In this document: one piece after another, positions 1 through 7,340 of the stretch | Layout: each line of letters opens with the position of its first letter | How positions within the stretch are numbered: the first letter of the stretch is position 1 | DNA from: Acidobacteriota bacterium | GTDB lineage: Bacteria > Acidobacteriota > Terriglobia > Terriglobales > Acidobacteriaceae | Length of the DNA: 64,000 nt | Direction: 5' to 3' | Assembly (NCBI GenBank): GCA_013289765.1 | Contig: JABCZI010000007.1 | Span: 124,001 to 188,000 of the forward strand | Notes under the pieces: generated by a model | What the model was told of the DNA's origin: nothing | Seen by the model: the letters and a program-made list of their open reading frames with translations, nothing else | The model's database searches: none | Made by a program: the position numbers and the translations under genes

Positions 1-717
1 TTGGCAAGCGAATCTCGCATCGCCTTATTCGCCGCGATCGCGAAAGACGACGTTCCACAGGAAAGCTGGTTCCAGCTTGGCCGCGCCCATGCCATTGACC
101 AAGGTGTGGCTGGCTTGCTTTCATGGACCGGAACGATGTTCGAGTACCTGATGCCGACAATCTGGATGCGCATTTACCCCAACACCCTTTTGGAACGTTC
201 GGTCATTGCGGCGGTGCAGGCCCAACGAGCCTATGCCGATGATCTTGGCATTCCATGGGGCATCTCCGAGTGCGCCTGCTTCGCGCTGGACGACTGCGGC
301 AATTATCAATACCACGCGTTCGGCGTTCCTCAATTAGCCATACACAAAGTTGACACCGACGGTCCCGTGGTTTCGCCGTACTCTACATTCATGGCCCTGA
401 TGGTCGATTCCGCCGCCGCGCTGCGGAACTTGCGCAAGCTGGAACACAAGCACGCCCTGGGAGCTTACGGATTCTACGAAGCTCTTGATTTCAATCCCGC
501 CCGGACCCGCTCGCGGTTGCGCCGTTATGAACTGGTGCGCTGCTGGATGGTTCATCATCAGGGAATGAGTCTGCTCTCCGTGGCGAACTTCCTGCATCGG
601 GAAGTGGTGCAGCGCTGGTTCCATAGCCACCCGCGAGTGCAGGCTACGGAATTGCTGCTCCAGGAAAAACCATCGGCGCACGTCCGAACCCCCAGGCCGC
701 GGTCGAGCGTCGCGTGA
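1..717 (+). CDS. Glycoamylase-like domain protein (NdvB / cyclic beta-glucan synthase type), C-terminal part
   Basis: The reading frame is open at the window edge, so this is only the last 238 residues of a larger protein. The sequence matches the glycoamylase-like (PF10091) core found in cyclic beta-1,2-glucan synthases and related proteins: an opening ASESRIALFAAIAKDDVP segment, SWTGTMFEYLMP near residue 41, WGISEC near 86, YQYHAFGVP near 102, then GAYGFYEALDF near 153 and HHQGMSLLS near 184. Family members often continue into a GH94 phosphorylase module, but here the protein stops about 50 residues after the HHQGMS motif, with a short polar tail. The role is inferred to be synthesis or processing of a cell-envelope glucan. 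The GH39 and GH144-like genes that follow support a carbohydrate theme. The true start lies upstream. Confidence 0.8.
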   Translation: MASESRIALFAAIAKDDVPQESWFQLGRAHAIDQGVAGLLSWTGTMFEYLMPTIWMRIYPNTLLERSVIAAVQAQRAYADDLGIPWGISECACFALDDCGNYQYHAFGVPQLAIHKVDTDGPVVSPYSTFMALMVDSAAALRNLRKLEHKHALGAYGFYEALDFNPARTRSRLRRYELVRCWMVHHQGMSLLSVANFLHREVVQRWFHSHPRVQATELLLQEKPSAHVRTPRPRSSVA

Positions 718-781
718 GTTACTCTTCTTCGCGGCAAATGCGCTAAAGTGGGTACGAGTCACACCGACTAAGAGCACCTCT

Positions 782-2290
782 ATGCGACGCCGGCACATCC
801 TCAGTCTCGCCATTCTCCTGGTATTTTCTGGAAATGCTACGAACCTCAACGCCCAAGCGGCCCCCGCGTCTGAGGCTATTGTTATCGACGCAGCGGCGTC
901 CCGGCATCCCCTTCCGCACTTCTGGGAGAAAATGTTTGGCTCGGGACGTGCCATATTGAGCCTGCGCGACAGCTATCGCACCGATCTCCGGTCGGTAAAG
1001 CACATCACGAATTTCGACTATGTGCGCTTCCACGCCATTTTCAACGACGAAGTCGGTATTTATAGCGAGGATGATCACGGCCACCCCGTCTACAACTTCT
1101 CCTACATCGACCAGATTTACGACGGCTTGCTGGCCCAAGGGGTCCGCCCGTTTGTCGAGATCAGTTTCATGCCCTACAAACTCGCGGCCAAGGATTCGAT
1201 TCAAGCTTTCTGGTACAGGCCCAATGTTTCCCCGCCAAAAGACTGGAGCCGCTGGGATGATCTCGTCAGCGCATTTTGCCATCACCTCGTAGATCGCTAT
1301 GGCCTCGATGAAGTCTCGCAATGGTATTTCGAAGTCTGGAACGAACCCAATATTGATTTTTGGGCGGGCGATCCGAAGCAAGAAACTTATTGGGAACTCT
1401 ACGACCATACGGCGCTCGCAGTGAAAAAAGTAAATGAGAAGTTGCGGATCGGCGGCCCTGCAACCGCGCAAGCCGCATGGGTTGACGCGCTCATCCGTCA
1501 CTGCGCCGAAAGGCATATCCCCCTCGATTACGTCTCGACGCACGTTTACGCCAACGATACCGCGAAAGATGTTTTCGGGACGCAGGAAAATATTCCTCGC
1601 GACCGCATGGTCTGCCGCGCCGTCGATAAAGTTCATAATCAGATCAAGAATTCAGCCATGCCAAAGCTGCCGCTGATCTGGAGCGAGTTCAATGCCAGCT
1701 ACAAGAACGAGCCGGAAGTCACCGACGCCGCCTACATGGGCCCATGGCTCGCCGACATGATTCGCCAATGCGACGGACTGGCCGACATCATGGCGTACTG
1801 GAGCTTCTCCGATGTCTTCGAAGAACAGGGCGTAGTGAAAACACCATTCTATGGCGGCTATGGTCTGATCGCGGAAGACAACATTCCCAAGCCGGCCTTC
1901 AACGCTTTCAAGCTGCTGCACAAGCTAGGGGACGAGCGCATCCAACTCGACTCTGATTTCGCCTTGCTCACGCGCAGAAAGGATGGAACTCTAGTATTAG
2001 CCGTGTGGAACTATGCCGATCCCGGTCAGCCCGGTTCTCCAAAAGTAATCTCGTTGAGCTTTAAGGGTACGGATGCGAAACAAGCAGTAATTTCACGTGT
2101 CGATAGCGCTCACGGAGATGTTCATCCTGCCTACGAGAAAATGGGTTCGCCGCGATATCCCACTCAAAAGCAAATTCAGGAACTTCGCCAGGCTGCGGAG
2201 CTTTCCTCGCCGGAACGGCAAGAATTAAAAAACGGCGAGCTTAAATTAACTTTGCCCGCACATGGCTTGGCAGTGATTGAACTGAAGTAG
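782..2290 (+). CDS. GH39-family glycoside hydrolase (beta-xylosidase-like), secreted
   Basis: This 502-residue protein starts with a cleavable signal peptide (basic start, hydrophobic stretch to about residue 24, then NAQA). The body is a (beta/alpha)8 glycosidase of the GH39 type. The acid/base Glu188 sits in EVWNEPN (184-190) and the probable nucleophile Glu302 in LIWSEFN (298-304). The order and spacing of these clan GH-A motifs fit beta-xylosidase/alpha-L-iduronidase relatives. The C-terminal approximately 110 residues form the usual beta-sandwich region. It is expected to cleave xylosidic or related linkages in oligosaccharides outside the cytoplasm. It ends 10 bp before the convergent glucanase gene. 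The exact substrate cannot be read from the sequence. Confidence 0.88.
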   Translation: MRRRHILSLAILLVFSGNATNLNAQAAPASEAIVIDAAASRHPLPHFWEKMFGSGRAILSLRDSYRTDLRSVKHITNFDYVRFHAIFNDEVGIYSEDDHGHPVYNFSYIDQIYDGLLAQGVRPFVEISFMPYKLAAKDSIQAFWYRPNVSPPKDWSRWDDLVSAFCHHLVDRYGLDEVSQWYFEVWNEPNIDFWAGDPKQETYWELYDHTALAVKKVNEKLRIGGPATAQAAWVDALIRHCAERHIPLDYVSTHVYANDTAKDVFGTQENIPRDRMVCRAVDKVHNQIKNSAMPKLPLIWSEFNASYKNEPEVTDAAYMGPWLADMIRQCDGLADIMAYWSFSDVFEEQGVVKTPFYGGYGLIAEDNIPKPAFNAFKLLHKLGDERIQLDSDFALLTRRKDGTLVLAVWNYADPGQPGSPKVISLSFKGTDAKQAVISRVDSAHGDVHPAYEKMGSPRYPTQKQIQELRQAAELSSPERQELKNGELKLTLPAHGLAVIELK

Positions 2291-2300
2291 TATTACGATG

Positions 2301-3686
2301 CTAGGTCCCTTTGGGCGGCGCTGGCGCGTACTTTTTAAAGCCCGCACGATCCATGCCGCGTTTCGCTTCCTGGTTCTTCATAAACGTATCCCACACAAAA
2401 CTGGAGCGGACATTTTCCGCCATGAGCATGGTGATGCCCGTGTCGATGCCGACCACGTCGGTGTCGTACCAATTCTTGAGCGGATTGAACGCGTTCACGA
2501 ATCCGTAACGGCACCAGGCGTGTCCGTAATGATCTTTTATATTTCTCAGCACACGCAGGACGGCCTCGGGCACAAAAGGCAACGAGCCGGCCGATGCGCT
2601 GGGCACCACCGTTCCATCAATCGGGCCCATCATCGGCGGACCTCCCCAGATCACATAGCCCTTCTGCGAATCGGAAGCGGTGATTCCCCACAGGTCGTCG
2701 TTGTAGTCGGGAAATTGCTTGCCCAGTTCCAGGCAGAAGCGCCGGTGGGCGTCGGTCGCGAGAGTCGAGTTTTCAAAGTAATCGGCGAATGCGTCGCGTT
2801 TGCCGCGAAAATCAAACCATGCCTGGGAATATTGATGAATAAATAAGGGAGCAAACGAACCAATATAGCGAAAGCCGTCAAATTCAAACTTCGTCCGTTT
2901 CCACGCATTCCAAGCCTGTACCGGCAATGGATGTGGAAGCGATCCCAGTCCCAGCAGGTAGATCATCATCATCTCGCTGTAATAATCCCAACGATAGGGG
3001 AGAAAACCAAGTTCGGGAGTCCAGCCGTGCGGCAAGAGCGATGTGTCTTCCGACAACCAGCTCCAGTCCACGCGATTAAAAATCTCGTACGCTAGAAGAC
3101 TGATTTCGGAATGTTCCTCAAAGTGCTGCCGGCAAGTCAGAATTCCGCAGAGCAAGATCGCGGTGTCGACGGAAGAGACTTCGGAATCCCACACGCGCTC
3201 GCCGGTGTTGACGTCGGCGAAGTGATAGAAGAATCCTCGATGAGTAGGCATCTTCTTCCAGAGAAAACGCAAAGTGGCCAGAGCCCGGTCGCGCGCGTCG
3301 GCGAGCGGAATGTATCTGCGTTTTTCTGCGATGCACAGTGCGGTCAGGCCGAATCCGGTGGCCGCAATACTGCCTACGTTGGAATTATTGTTGGCTTGAA
3401 CGTTGCATCGATCTTTCACCAATCCAGTCTGCGGGCTCGCCTGTTCCCAGAAATATTGAAAGTTCAGCTTCTCCAGTTCATCCAGGAACTGGTCATCCGC
3501 CGGCGACAGCGAGGTTGTGCCGGGCGCGGGCGGAGGAGCGTTTTGTTTCTCCTGCGCCGTGGCTAGCAGCGAAAATAATCTCGGATGATCGAACAGACTA
3601 CATAGCCCAAGACCGCTTGCTCGCAGCAGCAGATCACGCCGCGAAAGGGAAGTCGCAGGAAGCAGTTTCTTTTCCTTCTTGCGCAT
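2301..3686 (-). CDS. Tat-exported glycoamylase-family protein (GH144-like endo-beta-1,2-glucanase)
   Basis: This is a 461-residue protein with a Tat signal (SRRDLLLRASGLGL, about residues 15-28), so it is folded before export. The mature region is a PF10091 glycoamylase domain: FQYFWEQASPQTGLVKDR near residue 76, AATGFGLTALCIAEKR near 108, RVWDSEVSSVDTA near 163, and the closing NAFNP...WYDTDVVGIDTGI near 410-428. Most characterised proteins of this architecture are GH144 endo-beta-1,2-glucanases, so beta-1,2-glucan is the most likely substrate, by family inference. The truncated first gene of the window carries a domain of the same superfamily as cyclic beta-1,2-glucan synthases, which makes a glucan theme plausible. 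It is convergent with the GH39 gene. Confidence 0.85.
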   Translation of the reverse strand: MRKKEKKLLPATSLSRRDLLLRASGLGLCSLFDHPRLFSLLATAQEKQNAPPPAPGTTSLSPADDQFLDELEKLNFQYFWEQASPQTGLVKDRCNVQANNNSNVGSIAATGFGLTALCIAEKRRYIPLADARDRALATLRFLWKKMPTHRGFFYHFADVNTGERVWDSEVSSVDTAILLCGILTCRQHFEEHSEISLLAYEIFNRVDWSWLSEDTSLLPHGWTPELGFLPYRWDYYSEMMMIYLLGLGSLPHPLPVQAWNAWKRTKFEFDGFRYIGSFAPLFIHQYSQAWFDFRGKRDAFADYFENSTLATDAHRRFCLELGKQFPDYNDDLWGITASDSQKGYVIWGGPPMMGPIDGTVVPSASAGSLPFVPEAVLRVLRNIKDHYGHAWCRYGFVNAFNPLKNWYDTDVVGIDTGITMLMAENVRSSFVWDTFMKNQEAKRGMDRAGFKKYAPAPPKGT

Positions 3687-3828
3687 TCCGTGAATTTTAA
3701 ATGCTTTGGGCGCGAATTCCTATCTGAAGAACGTGTTACGGTCTCCGGTTGGTAAGCAAGGCTCCGGGAAATGAAAGGCACTTTGCCATCCGGAAGATCC
3801 GTCCTAAAATATTAACCGAAGGGTTTTG

Positions 3829-4806
3829 ATGACCAAGCGACAGAAGATCATAGCCTGGGTAACGACCACGGTTATTTTGGGTACGGTGTTGGCAGTCGTG
3901 CTTACCCACCGCAGGCAACCCGTCACGCTGCGAGGTTCCGTCTTGCGGCAGGACGTCGACCCCAATAAGCAGTTGCCCGTGGCTGACGTGGAGATTACAG
4001 CGGTCAACGGATTGGGAAGTGGAAAATCTAAATCCGATGCTTCAGGCTTCTTTAGTCTGACACTACCCAAGGGTCTGCGCCGGCGGCAGCCAGTCCTGTT
4101 GCAATTCCGCGCCAAGGGCTACAAGCCTTTGGATTGGGATGATTTCATCAGTGACAAGCTTTACGTTGCCCGTATGATGCCGCTCCATCAAGAAACCATC
4201 GCCGAATCGCGCAACGATGCGGCAGTCTCGAATCCCCGGATTAGGTATTCGGTGAAGTCTACCGCCGAAGCGAATATCGGAAGCGCCGTCAGGGCGTTTC
4301 AGGTGGTGAATAAAGGCAACACGCCCTGCGATAATCAGCCTCCTTGCGCGCCCGGTGGCAAATGGAAAGCAACGGTCAATTCCCAATCGATCGATGCCGG
4401 CGTAGGCAACGAGTTTCGCAATGCGCGAGTTTCATGCATTGCCGGGCCCTGCGCATTCACCAGAGTCGAAGTGGAAAACTCTGCGCAGGACCGGCGCCAC
4501 TTCAATGTATCGGTGCGTAACTGGTCGGATACAACCACTTTTCTCTTCGAAGCGGAAGTGGTTCACCCCATGACCAGCGATTTGATACGGGAAACCTATC
4601 CAGTGATTTTCGGTCGCGCCTTGAACTTCAGCCTGCCCGCGTTGGCCGAGGGGCCAAGCATTGAAGCGGAGGTCGGCGGAGAGGCAATAGTTTTTCCTCT
4701 CGGACCCGATCTTTTCTTGCGATGGGCGGATTGCCACATGGCGCCCGACAAGGATCAATCCAGAAATTATCGTTGCGAACTGAAGCTGGGATACCAGTTC
4801 CGCTAG
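3829..4806 (+). CDS. Membrane-anchored protein with carboxypeptidase regulatory-like domain
   Basis: The start chosen is the ATG at 3829; a TTG directly before it (3826) is also in frame. The protein has about 325 residues. Residues 8-27 form one hydrophobic segment (IIAWVTTTVILGTVLAVVL) that acts as a signal anchor or uncleaved signal. Residues 33-118 resemble a carboxypeptidase regulatory-like beta-sandwich: LRGSVLRQ, then VADVEITAVNG, then KSDASGFFSLTLP. The remaining 200 residues have four cysteines in C-x-x-x-x-x-C type pairs (DNQPPC, SCIAGPCAF) that may form disulfides in the periplasm. No enzyme motif is visible. Function unknown; probably envelope-associated. Confidence 0.7.
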   Translation: MTKRQKIIAWVTTTVILGTVLAVVLTHRRQPVTLRGSVLRQDVDPNKQLPVADVEITAVNGLGSGKSKSDASGFFSLTLPKGLRRRQPVLLQFRAKGYKPLDWDDFISDKLYVARMMPLHQETIAESRNDAAVSNPRIRYSVKSTAEANIGSAVRAFQVVNKGNTPCDNQPPCAPGGKWKATVNSQSIDAGVGNEFRNARVSCIAGPCAFTRVEVENSAQDRRHFNVSVRNWSDTTTFLFEAEVVHPMTSDLIRETYPVIFGRALNFSLPALAEGPSIEAEVGGEAIVFPLGPDLFLRWADCHMAPDKDQSRNYRCELKLGYQFR

Positions 4807-4902
4807 ACGATTAAAATAACGGACGACGCTTGGTTGTCGGAAAGCTGCGCTCCGAGTTGATCGGGAAGTTGTGTAATAATAATGAACTTACCGCGGCACA
4901 GT

Positions 4903-4977
4903 GGGCGCTTAACTCAGCGGTAGAGTGCCATCCTCACACGGTGGAAGTCATAGGTTCGAATCCTATAGCGCCCACCA
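4903..4977 (+). tRNA. tRNA-Val (anticodon CAC)
   Basis: A full cloverleaf can be drawn by eye: acceptor stem 4903-4909 with 4967-4973 (GGGCGCT/AGCGCCC), D arm 4912-4926, anticodon stem 4928-4932 with 4940-4944, loop CTCACAC with anticodon CAC at 4935-4937, T arm 4950-4966 with TTCGAAT loop, discriminator A 4974 and an encoded CCA (4975-4977). CAC reads GUG, so valine. A degenerate second copy of its 3' end lies about 0.9 kb downstream (5862-5894). Confidence 0.97.
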
Positions 4978-4984
4978 TTTCTTC
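4953..4984 (+). repeat. Direct repeat, left copy: tRNA-Val 3' end plus flank (att-like)
   Basis: This segment covers the T arm, acceptor 3' strand, CCA and seven flanking bases (TTTCTTC). It recurs at 5862-5894 with one substitution and two single-base indels. Direct repetition of a tRNA 3' end including the downstream flank is the usual signature of tyrosine-recombinase integration. No integrase is present in the 0.9 kb between the copies. Confidence 0.6.
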
Positions 4985-5281
4985 AAATGATTGGTTCGAC
5001 ACAATAGTATTCCCGCTGAAGAGTTACCACGCGGCTTTGATAGCCGCGTCCCTGCGGTGTTGCCGCACCTTAGATCACTCATGTGACTAGAACTTAGCCA
5101 CCAACGGCAACCGTATTTCCTTGGCGTGGCGGCCACGTCCTTAAAGCTCGCACCGTGCCGTATCAGCTCAATCGCTAGCGGTTAACGAAGAACCGCACAG
5201 GATCAAACGTAAAGCGGTTTAAACTAAAGATTAATAGATCGAGACCGCTCTTGCTGCTAGGGTTGTTCGCAGTAGGCGGCG
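4978..5281. other. Non-coding stretch between tRNA-Val and the receiver gene
   Basis: About 300 bases follow the tRNA. I see no convincing coding frame, terminator or known element. The small imperfect palindrome around 5051-5068 (CCCTGCGGTGTTGCCGCACC region) is the only structure noted. Confidence 0.4.
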
Positions 5282-5695
5282 GTGACCTTTTTGAACAACG
5301 ACGTGGTTCTGATTGTTGACGACAGCAAGTTTACTACGCAAGCATATTCGCGGGTATTGTTGGGCTTGGGTTATCGAGTTCTCATTGCCTGCGACGGTAA
5401 AACGGGGCTTTTTGCTGCCGAGAGTTGTCACCCGGCCATAATCCTTCTCGACATGCTCATGCCCGATATGGGCGGCATCGAGGCGCTGAGAAAGTTGAAG
5501 CAGACATCGTCCACGGCTGACATTCCAGTCTTGATAATTACCAGTCTGTCAGAAAAAAATCGAAAGACGCTCATCCACGAAGGGGCGGCAGGGTACTTTG
5601 AAAAGGGCTCCATGACTCCGGAGACATTAGAGAACGCCGTTTCCACAATCCTAAAGAAGCGACTATTGGTTCCTAGTAAGCCAGACGCGCGGTAG
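5282..5695 (+). CDS. Single-domain response regulator (CheY-like receiver)
   Basis: This 137-residue protein is a stand-alone receiver domain. The acidic pocket Asp13-Asp14 (VDDSK), the phosphoacceptor Asp57 (LLDMLMPDMGG), Thr87 (IITS) and Lys108 (YFEKG) are all present, so it should be phosphorylatable. No output domain follows. The start is uncertain: GTG 5282 gives the listed protein, and TTG 5291 would remove three residues. No histidine kinase is adjacent. It is the only gene between the tRNA-Val 3' end and its degenerate copy, which raises the possibility that it arrived with, or survives from, an integrated element. Its partner and output are unknown. Confidence 0.88.
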   Translation: MTFLNNDVVLIVDDSKFTTQAYSRVLLGLGYRVLIACDGKTGLFAAESCHPAIILLDMLMPDMGGIEALRKLKQTSSTADIPVLIITSLSEKNRKTLIHEGAAGYFEKGSMTPETLENAVSTILKKRLLVPSKPDAR

Positions 5696-6095
5696 AAGTT
5701 GGATTCTACCGTTTCACGTTCCACGCAGGAAAAAGCGGATAAGTGAAAAGCGCTCTCATATTCCCGCGCCATTCCCCGTGGCGTTAACACCTAACTCTGC
5801 GGAATTGGCCGCGAAAGATGCCATCTGCCGCTGGCTAGCTAATGAAACTACGTTGTGACACGGATTCGAACCTATAGCGCGCACCATTTCTTCCAGGGGT
5901 AGCTGAACACGCGCTGTGCTTGCCCTTCCTCGGCTCAGAAAACTCTTCAAAACTCGCGGCAGGATAAATTATTTTAATGGAGTTCCTCAGAACGCAGCTT
6001 TCTCGCGTTCTTTTGCATCTCTTCCAAAGTCCCCGATAGTATTTCAAGGGTCGGGTATTCTTTTCTGTTCATTGAACCGTAAAAGGCGAGGGCGA
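5696..6095. other. Non-coding stretch with the second tRNA 3'-end copy
   Basis: About 400 bases between the receiver gene and the cytochrome gene. It contains the degenerate tRNA-Val 3'-end copy (5862-5894). An upstream extension of the cytochrome frame reaches 5916 but has no protein-like features, so I treat this as leader or relic DNA. Confidence 0.45.
5862..5894 (+). repeat. Direct repeat, right copy: degenerate tRNA-Val 3' end (att-like)
   Basis: The sequence GGATTCGAACCTATAGCG continues as CGCACCATTTCTTC and matches the tRNA-Val T loop, acceptor 3' strand, CCA and flank at 4953-4984. There is one mismatch in the acceptor strand and one insertion plus one deletion in the T arm. No D arm or anticodon arm precedes it, so it is not a second tRNA gene. 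Confidence 0.6.
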
Positions 6096-7340
6096 ATGCG
6101 AGATGAGGCAACCGTGGTTAGCAATGGAGTTGCGCCACTGAAGGAGCTATGCCACAGAAATACCTTCCGCGAGTCGCCCGCGTGCAGATTCCCACGACTC
6201 CGCACGCGATCGGCGGGCTTACTTATCCTGTCGGTTGTCATGCTTCTCGGTAGCCCTGTGCTTCTTTCTGCACAAACTCTCCACTATGCGGAAAATCCGG
6301 ATGCGACGAATGGAGAGAAGGTCTACAAGGGTGGCTGCATTGCGTGTCACGGGAGCGAGGGAAAGGGTGCTCCCATGGCGAGTACGGTTTTCACGCGTCC
6401 AGATACGTTTCCCGACTTTACGGACTGCGCCGGGACGACTCCTGAGCCGAACGGCAATTGGAAGGCAGTCATCGTGCATGGCGGGCCGTCGCGTGGGCTC
6501 TCGCAGATCATGCCTGCGTTTGGGGATCTCCTGACGGATGAGGAGATCAATGATGTGATCGCGTTCATGCGCGGGTTTTGTAAGAATACCCACCACGATC
6601 CGCTAGGGGAGTTGAATCTGCCGCGGGCATTGGTTACGGAGAAGGCATTTCCGGAGAACGAGCTTGTGGTTTCTACTGCGGCGAGTGCCTCGGGGGCGCC
6701 GGCGTGGACTACCGACATCATCGATGAACGCACGATCATCGACGCCCGGACTCAGCTTGAAACCGATGTTCCAGTGAACTATGCAGACCAGGCGCACAAC
6801 TGGACGGAGGGTTTTGGGGACATTACTCTGGCGCTGAAGCGGGAAATGTTTTCCAGTCTGCGAACGGGATCGATCCTGAGTCTGCAGGGCGGAATTTTGC
6901 TGCCGACCGGAGACAGCAAGCGGGGGTTCGGTGCGGGGACGACGCAGTTCGAACCCTTTGCAGCCTTCGATCAGCTGTTCAAGGAAAATACATTCTTGCA
7001 AACCCAGTTGGGGGCGGACCTGCCGGTGGATACGAGCGTGGCTCCGCGCAGCATGTTCTGGCGGGCGGCGATAGGGCAGGCGATGGCACAGGATCATATG
7101 TTGGGACGGCTCTTTTCTCCCATGGTCGAGTTTCTGGCGGTACGTGACTTCAAGCCGGGGGCAAGCACCAACTGGGATGTTCTACCCGAGATGCAGATCA
7201 CGGTAAGTAGACGACAGCATGTCCGAATAGGCTTTGGAGTAAGGGAACCGTTCACGAATACGGCGGGCAGAACCCCGCAGGTGCTGTTCTACATGCTTTG
7301 GGATCGCGCCGATGGGAAGCTATGGGAAGGGTGGCGATGA
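6096..7340 (+). CDS. Monoheme c-type cytochrome fused to an outer-membrane beta-barrel-like domain
   Basis: The start chosen is ATG 6096, preceded by a purine-rich GGCGAGGGCG stretch; the frame is open back to 5916 but that part looks non-coding. Residues 39-60 form the hydrophobic core of a signal peptide ending in LSAQ. A class I cytochrome c domain follows with one heme site, CIACH at 81-85, and a probable distal Met in IMPAFGDLLTDEEINDVIAFM near residues 138-158. The last 200 residues (WTEGFGDITLALKREMF onwards) have the alternating pattern and glycine/aromatic content of a transporter-type barrel (PF13557-like). The stop overlaps the start of the five-heme cytochrome gene in an ATGA. A role in moving electrons across the envelope is inferred. 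Confidence 0.8.
   Translation: MRDEATVVSNGVAPLKELCHRNTFRESPACRFPRLRTRSAGLLILSVVMLLGSPVLLSAQTLHYAENPDATNGEKVYKGGCIACHGSEGKGAPMASTVFTRPDTFPDFTDCAGTTPEPNGNWKAVIVHGGPSRGLSQIMPAFGDLLTDEEINDVIAFMRGFCKNTHHDPLGELNLPRALVTEKAFPENELVVSTAASASGAPAWTTDIIDERTIIDARTQLETDVPVNYADQAHNWTEGFGDITLALKREMFSSLRTGSILSLQGGILLPTGDSKRGFGAGTTQFEPFAAFDQLFKENTFLQTQLGADLPVDTSVAPRSMFWRAAIGQAMAQDHMLGRLFSPMVEFLAVRDFKPGASTNWDVLPEMQITVSRRQHVRIGFGVREPFTNTAGRTPQVLFYMLWDRADGKLWEGWR

Noticed and set aside
5862-5894. A second tRNA gene
   Set aside because: Only the 3' part resembles the tRNA; no D or anticodon arm precedes it and the acceptor strand has a mismatch.
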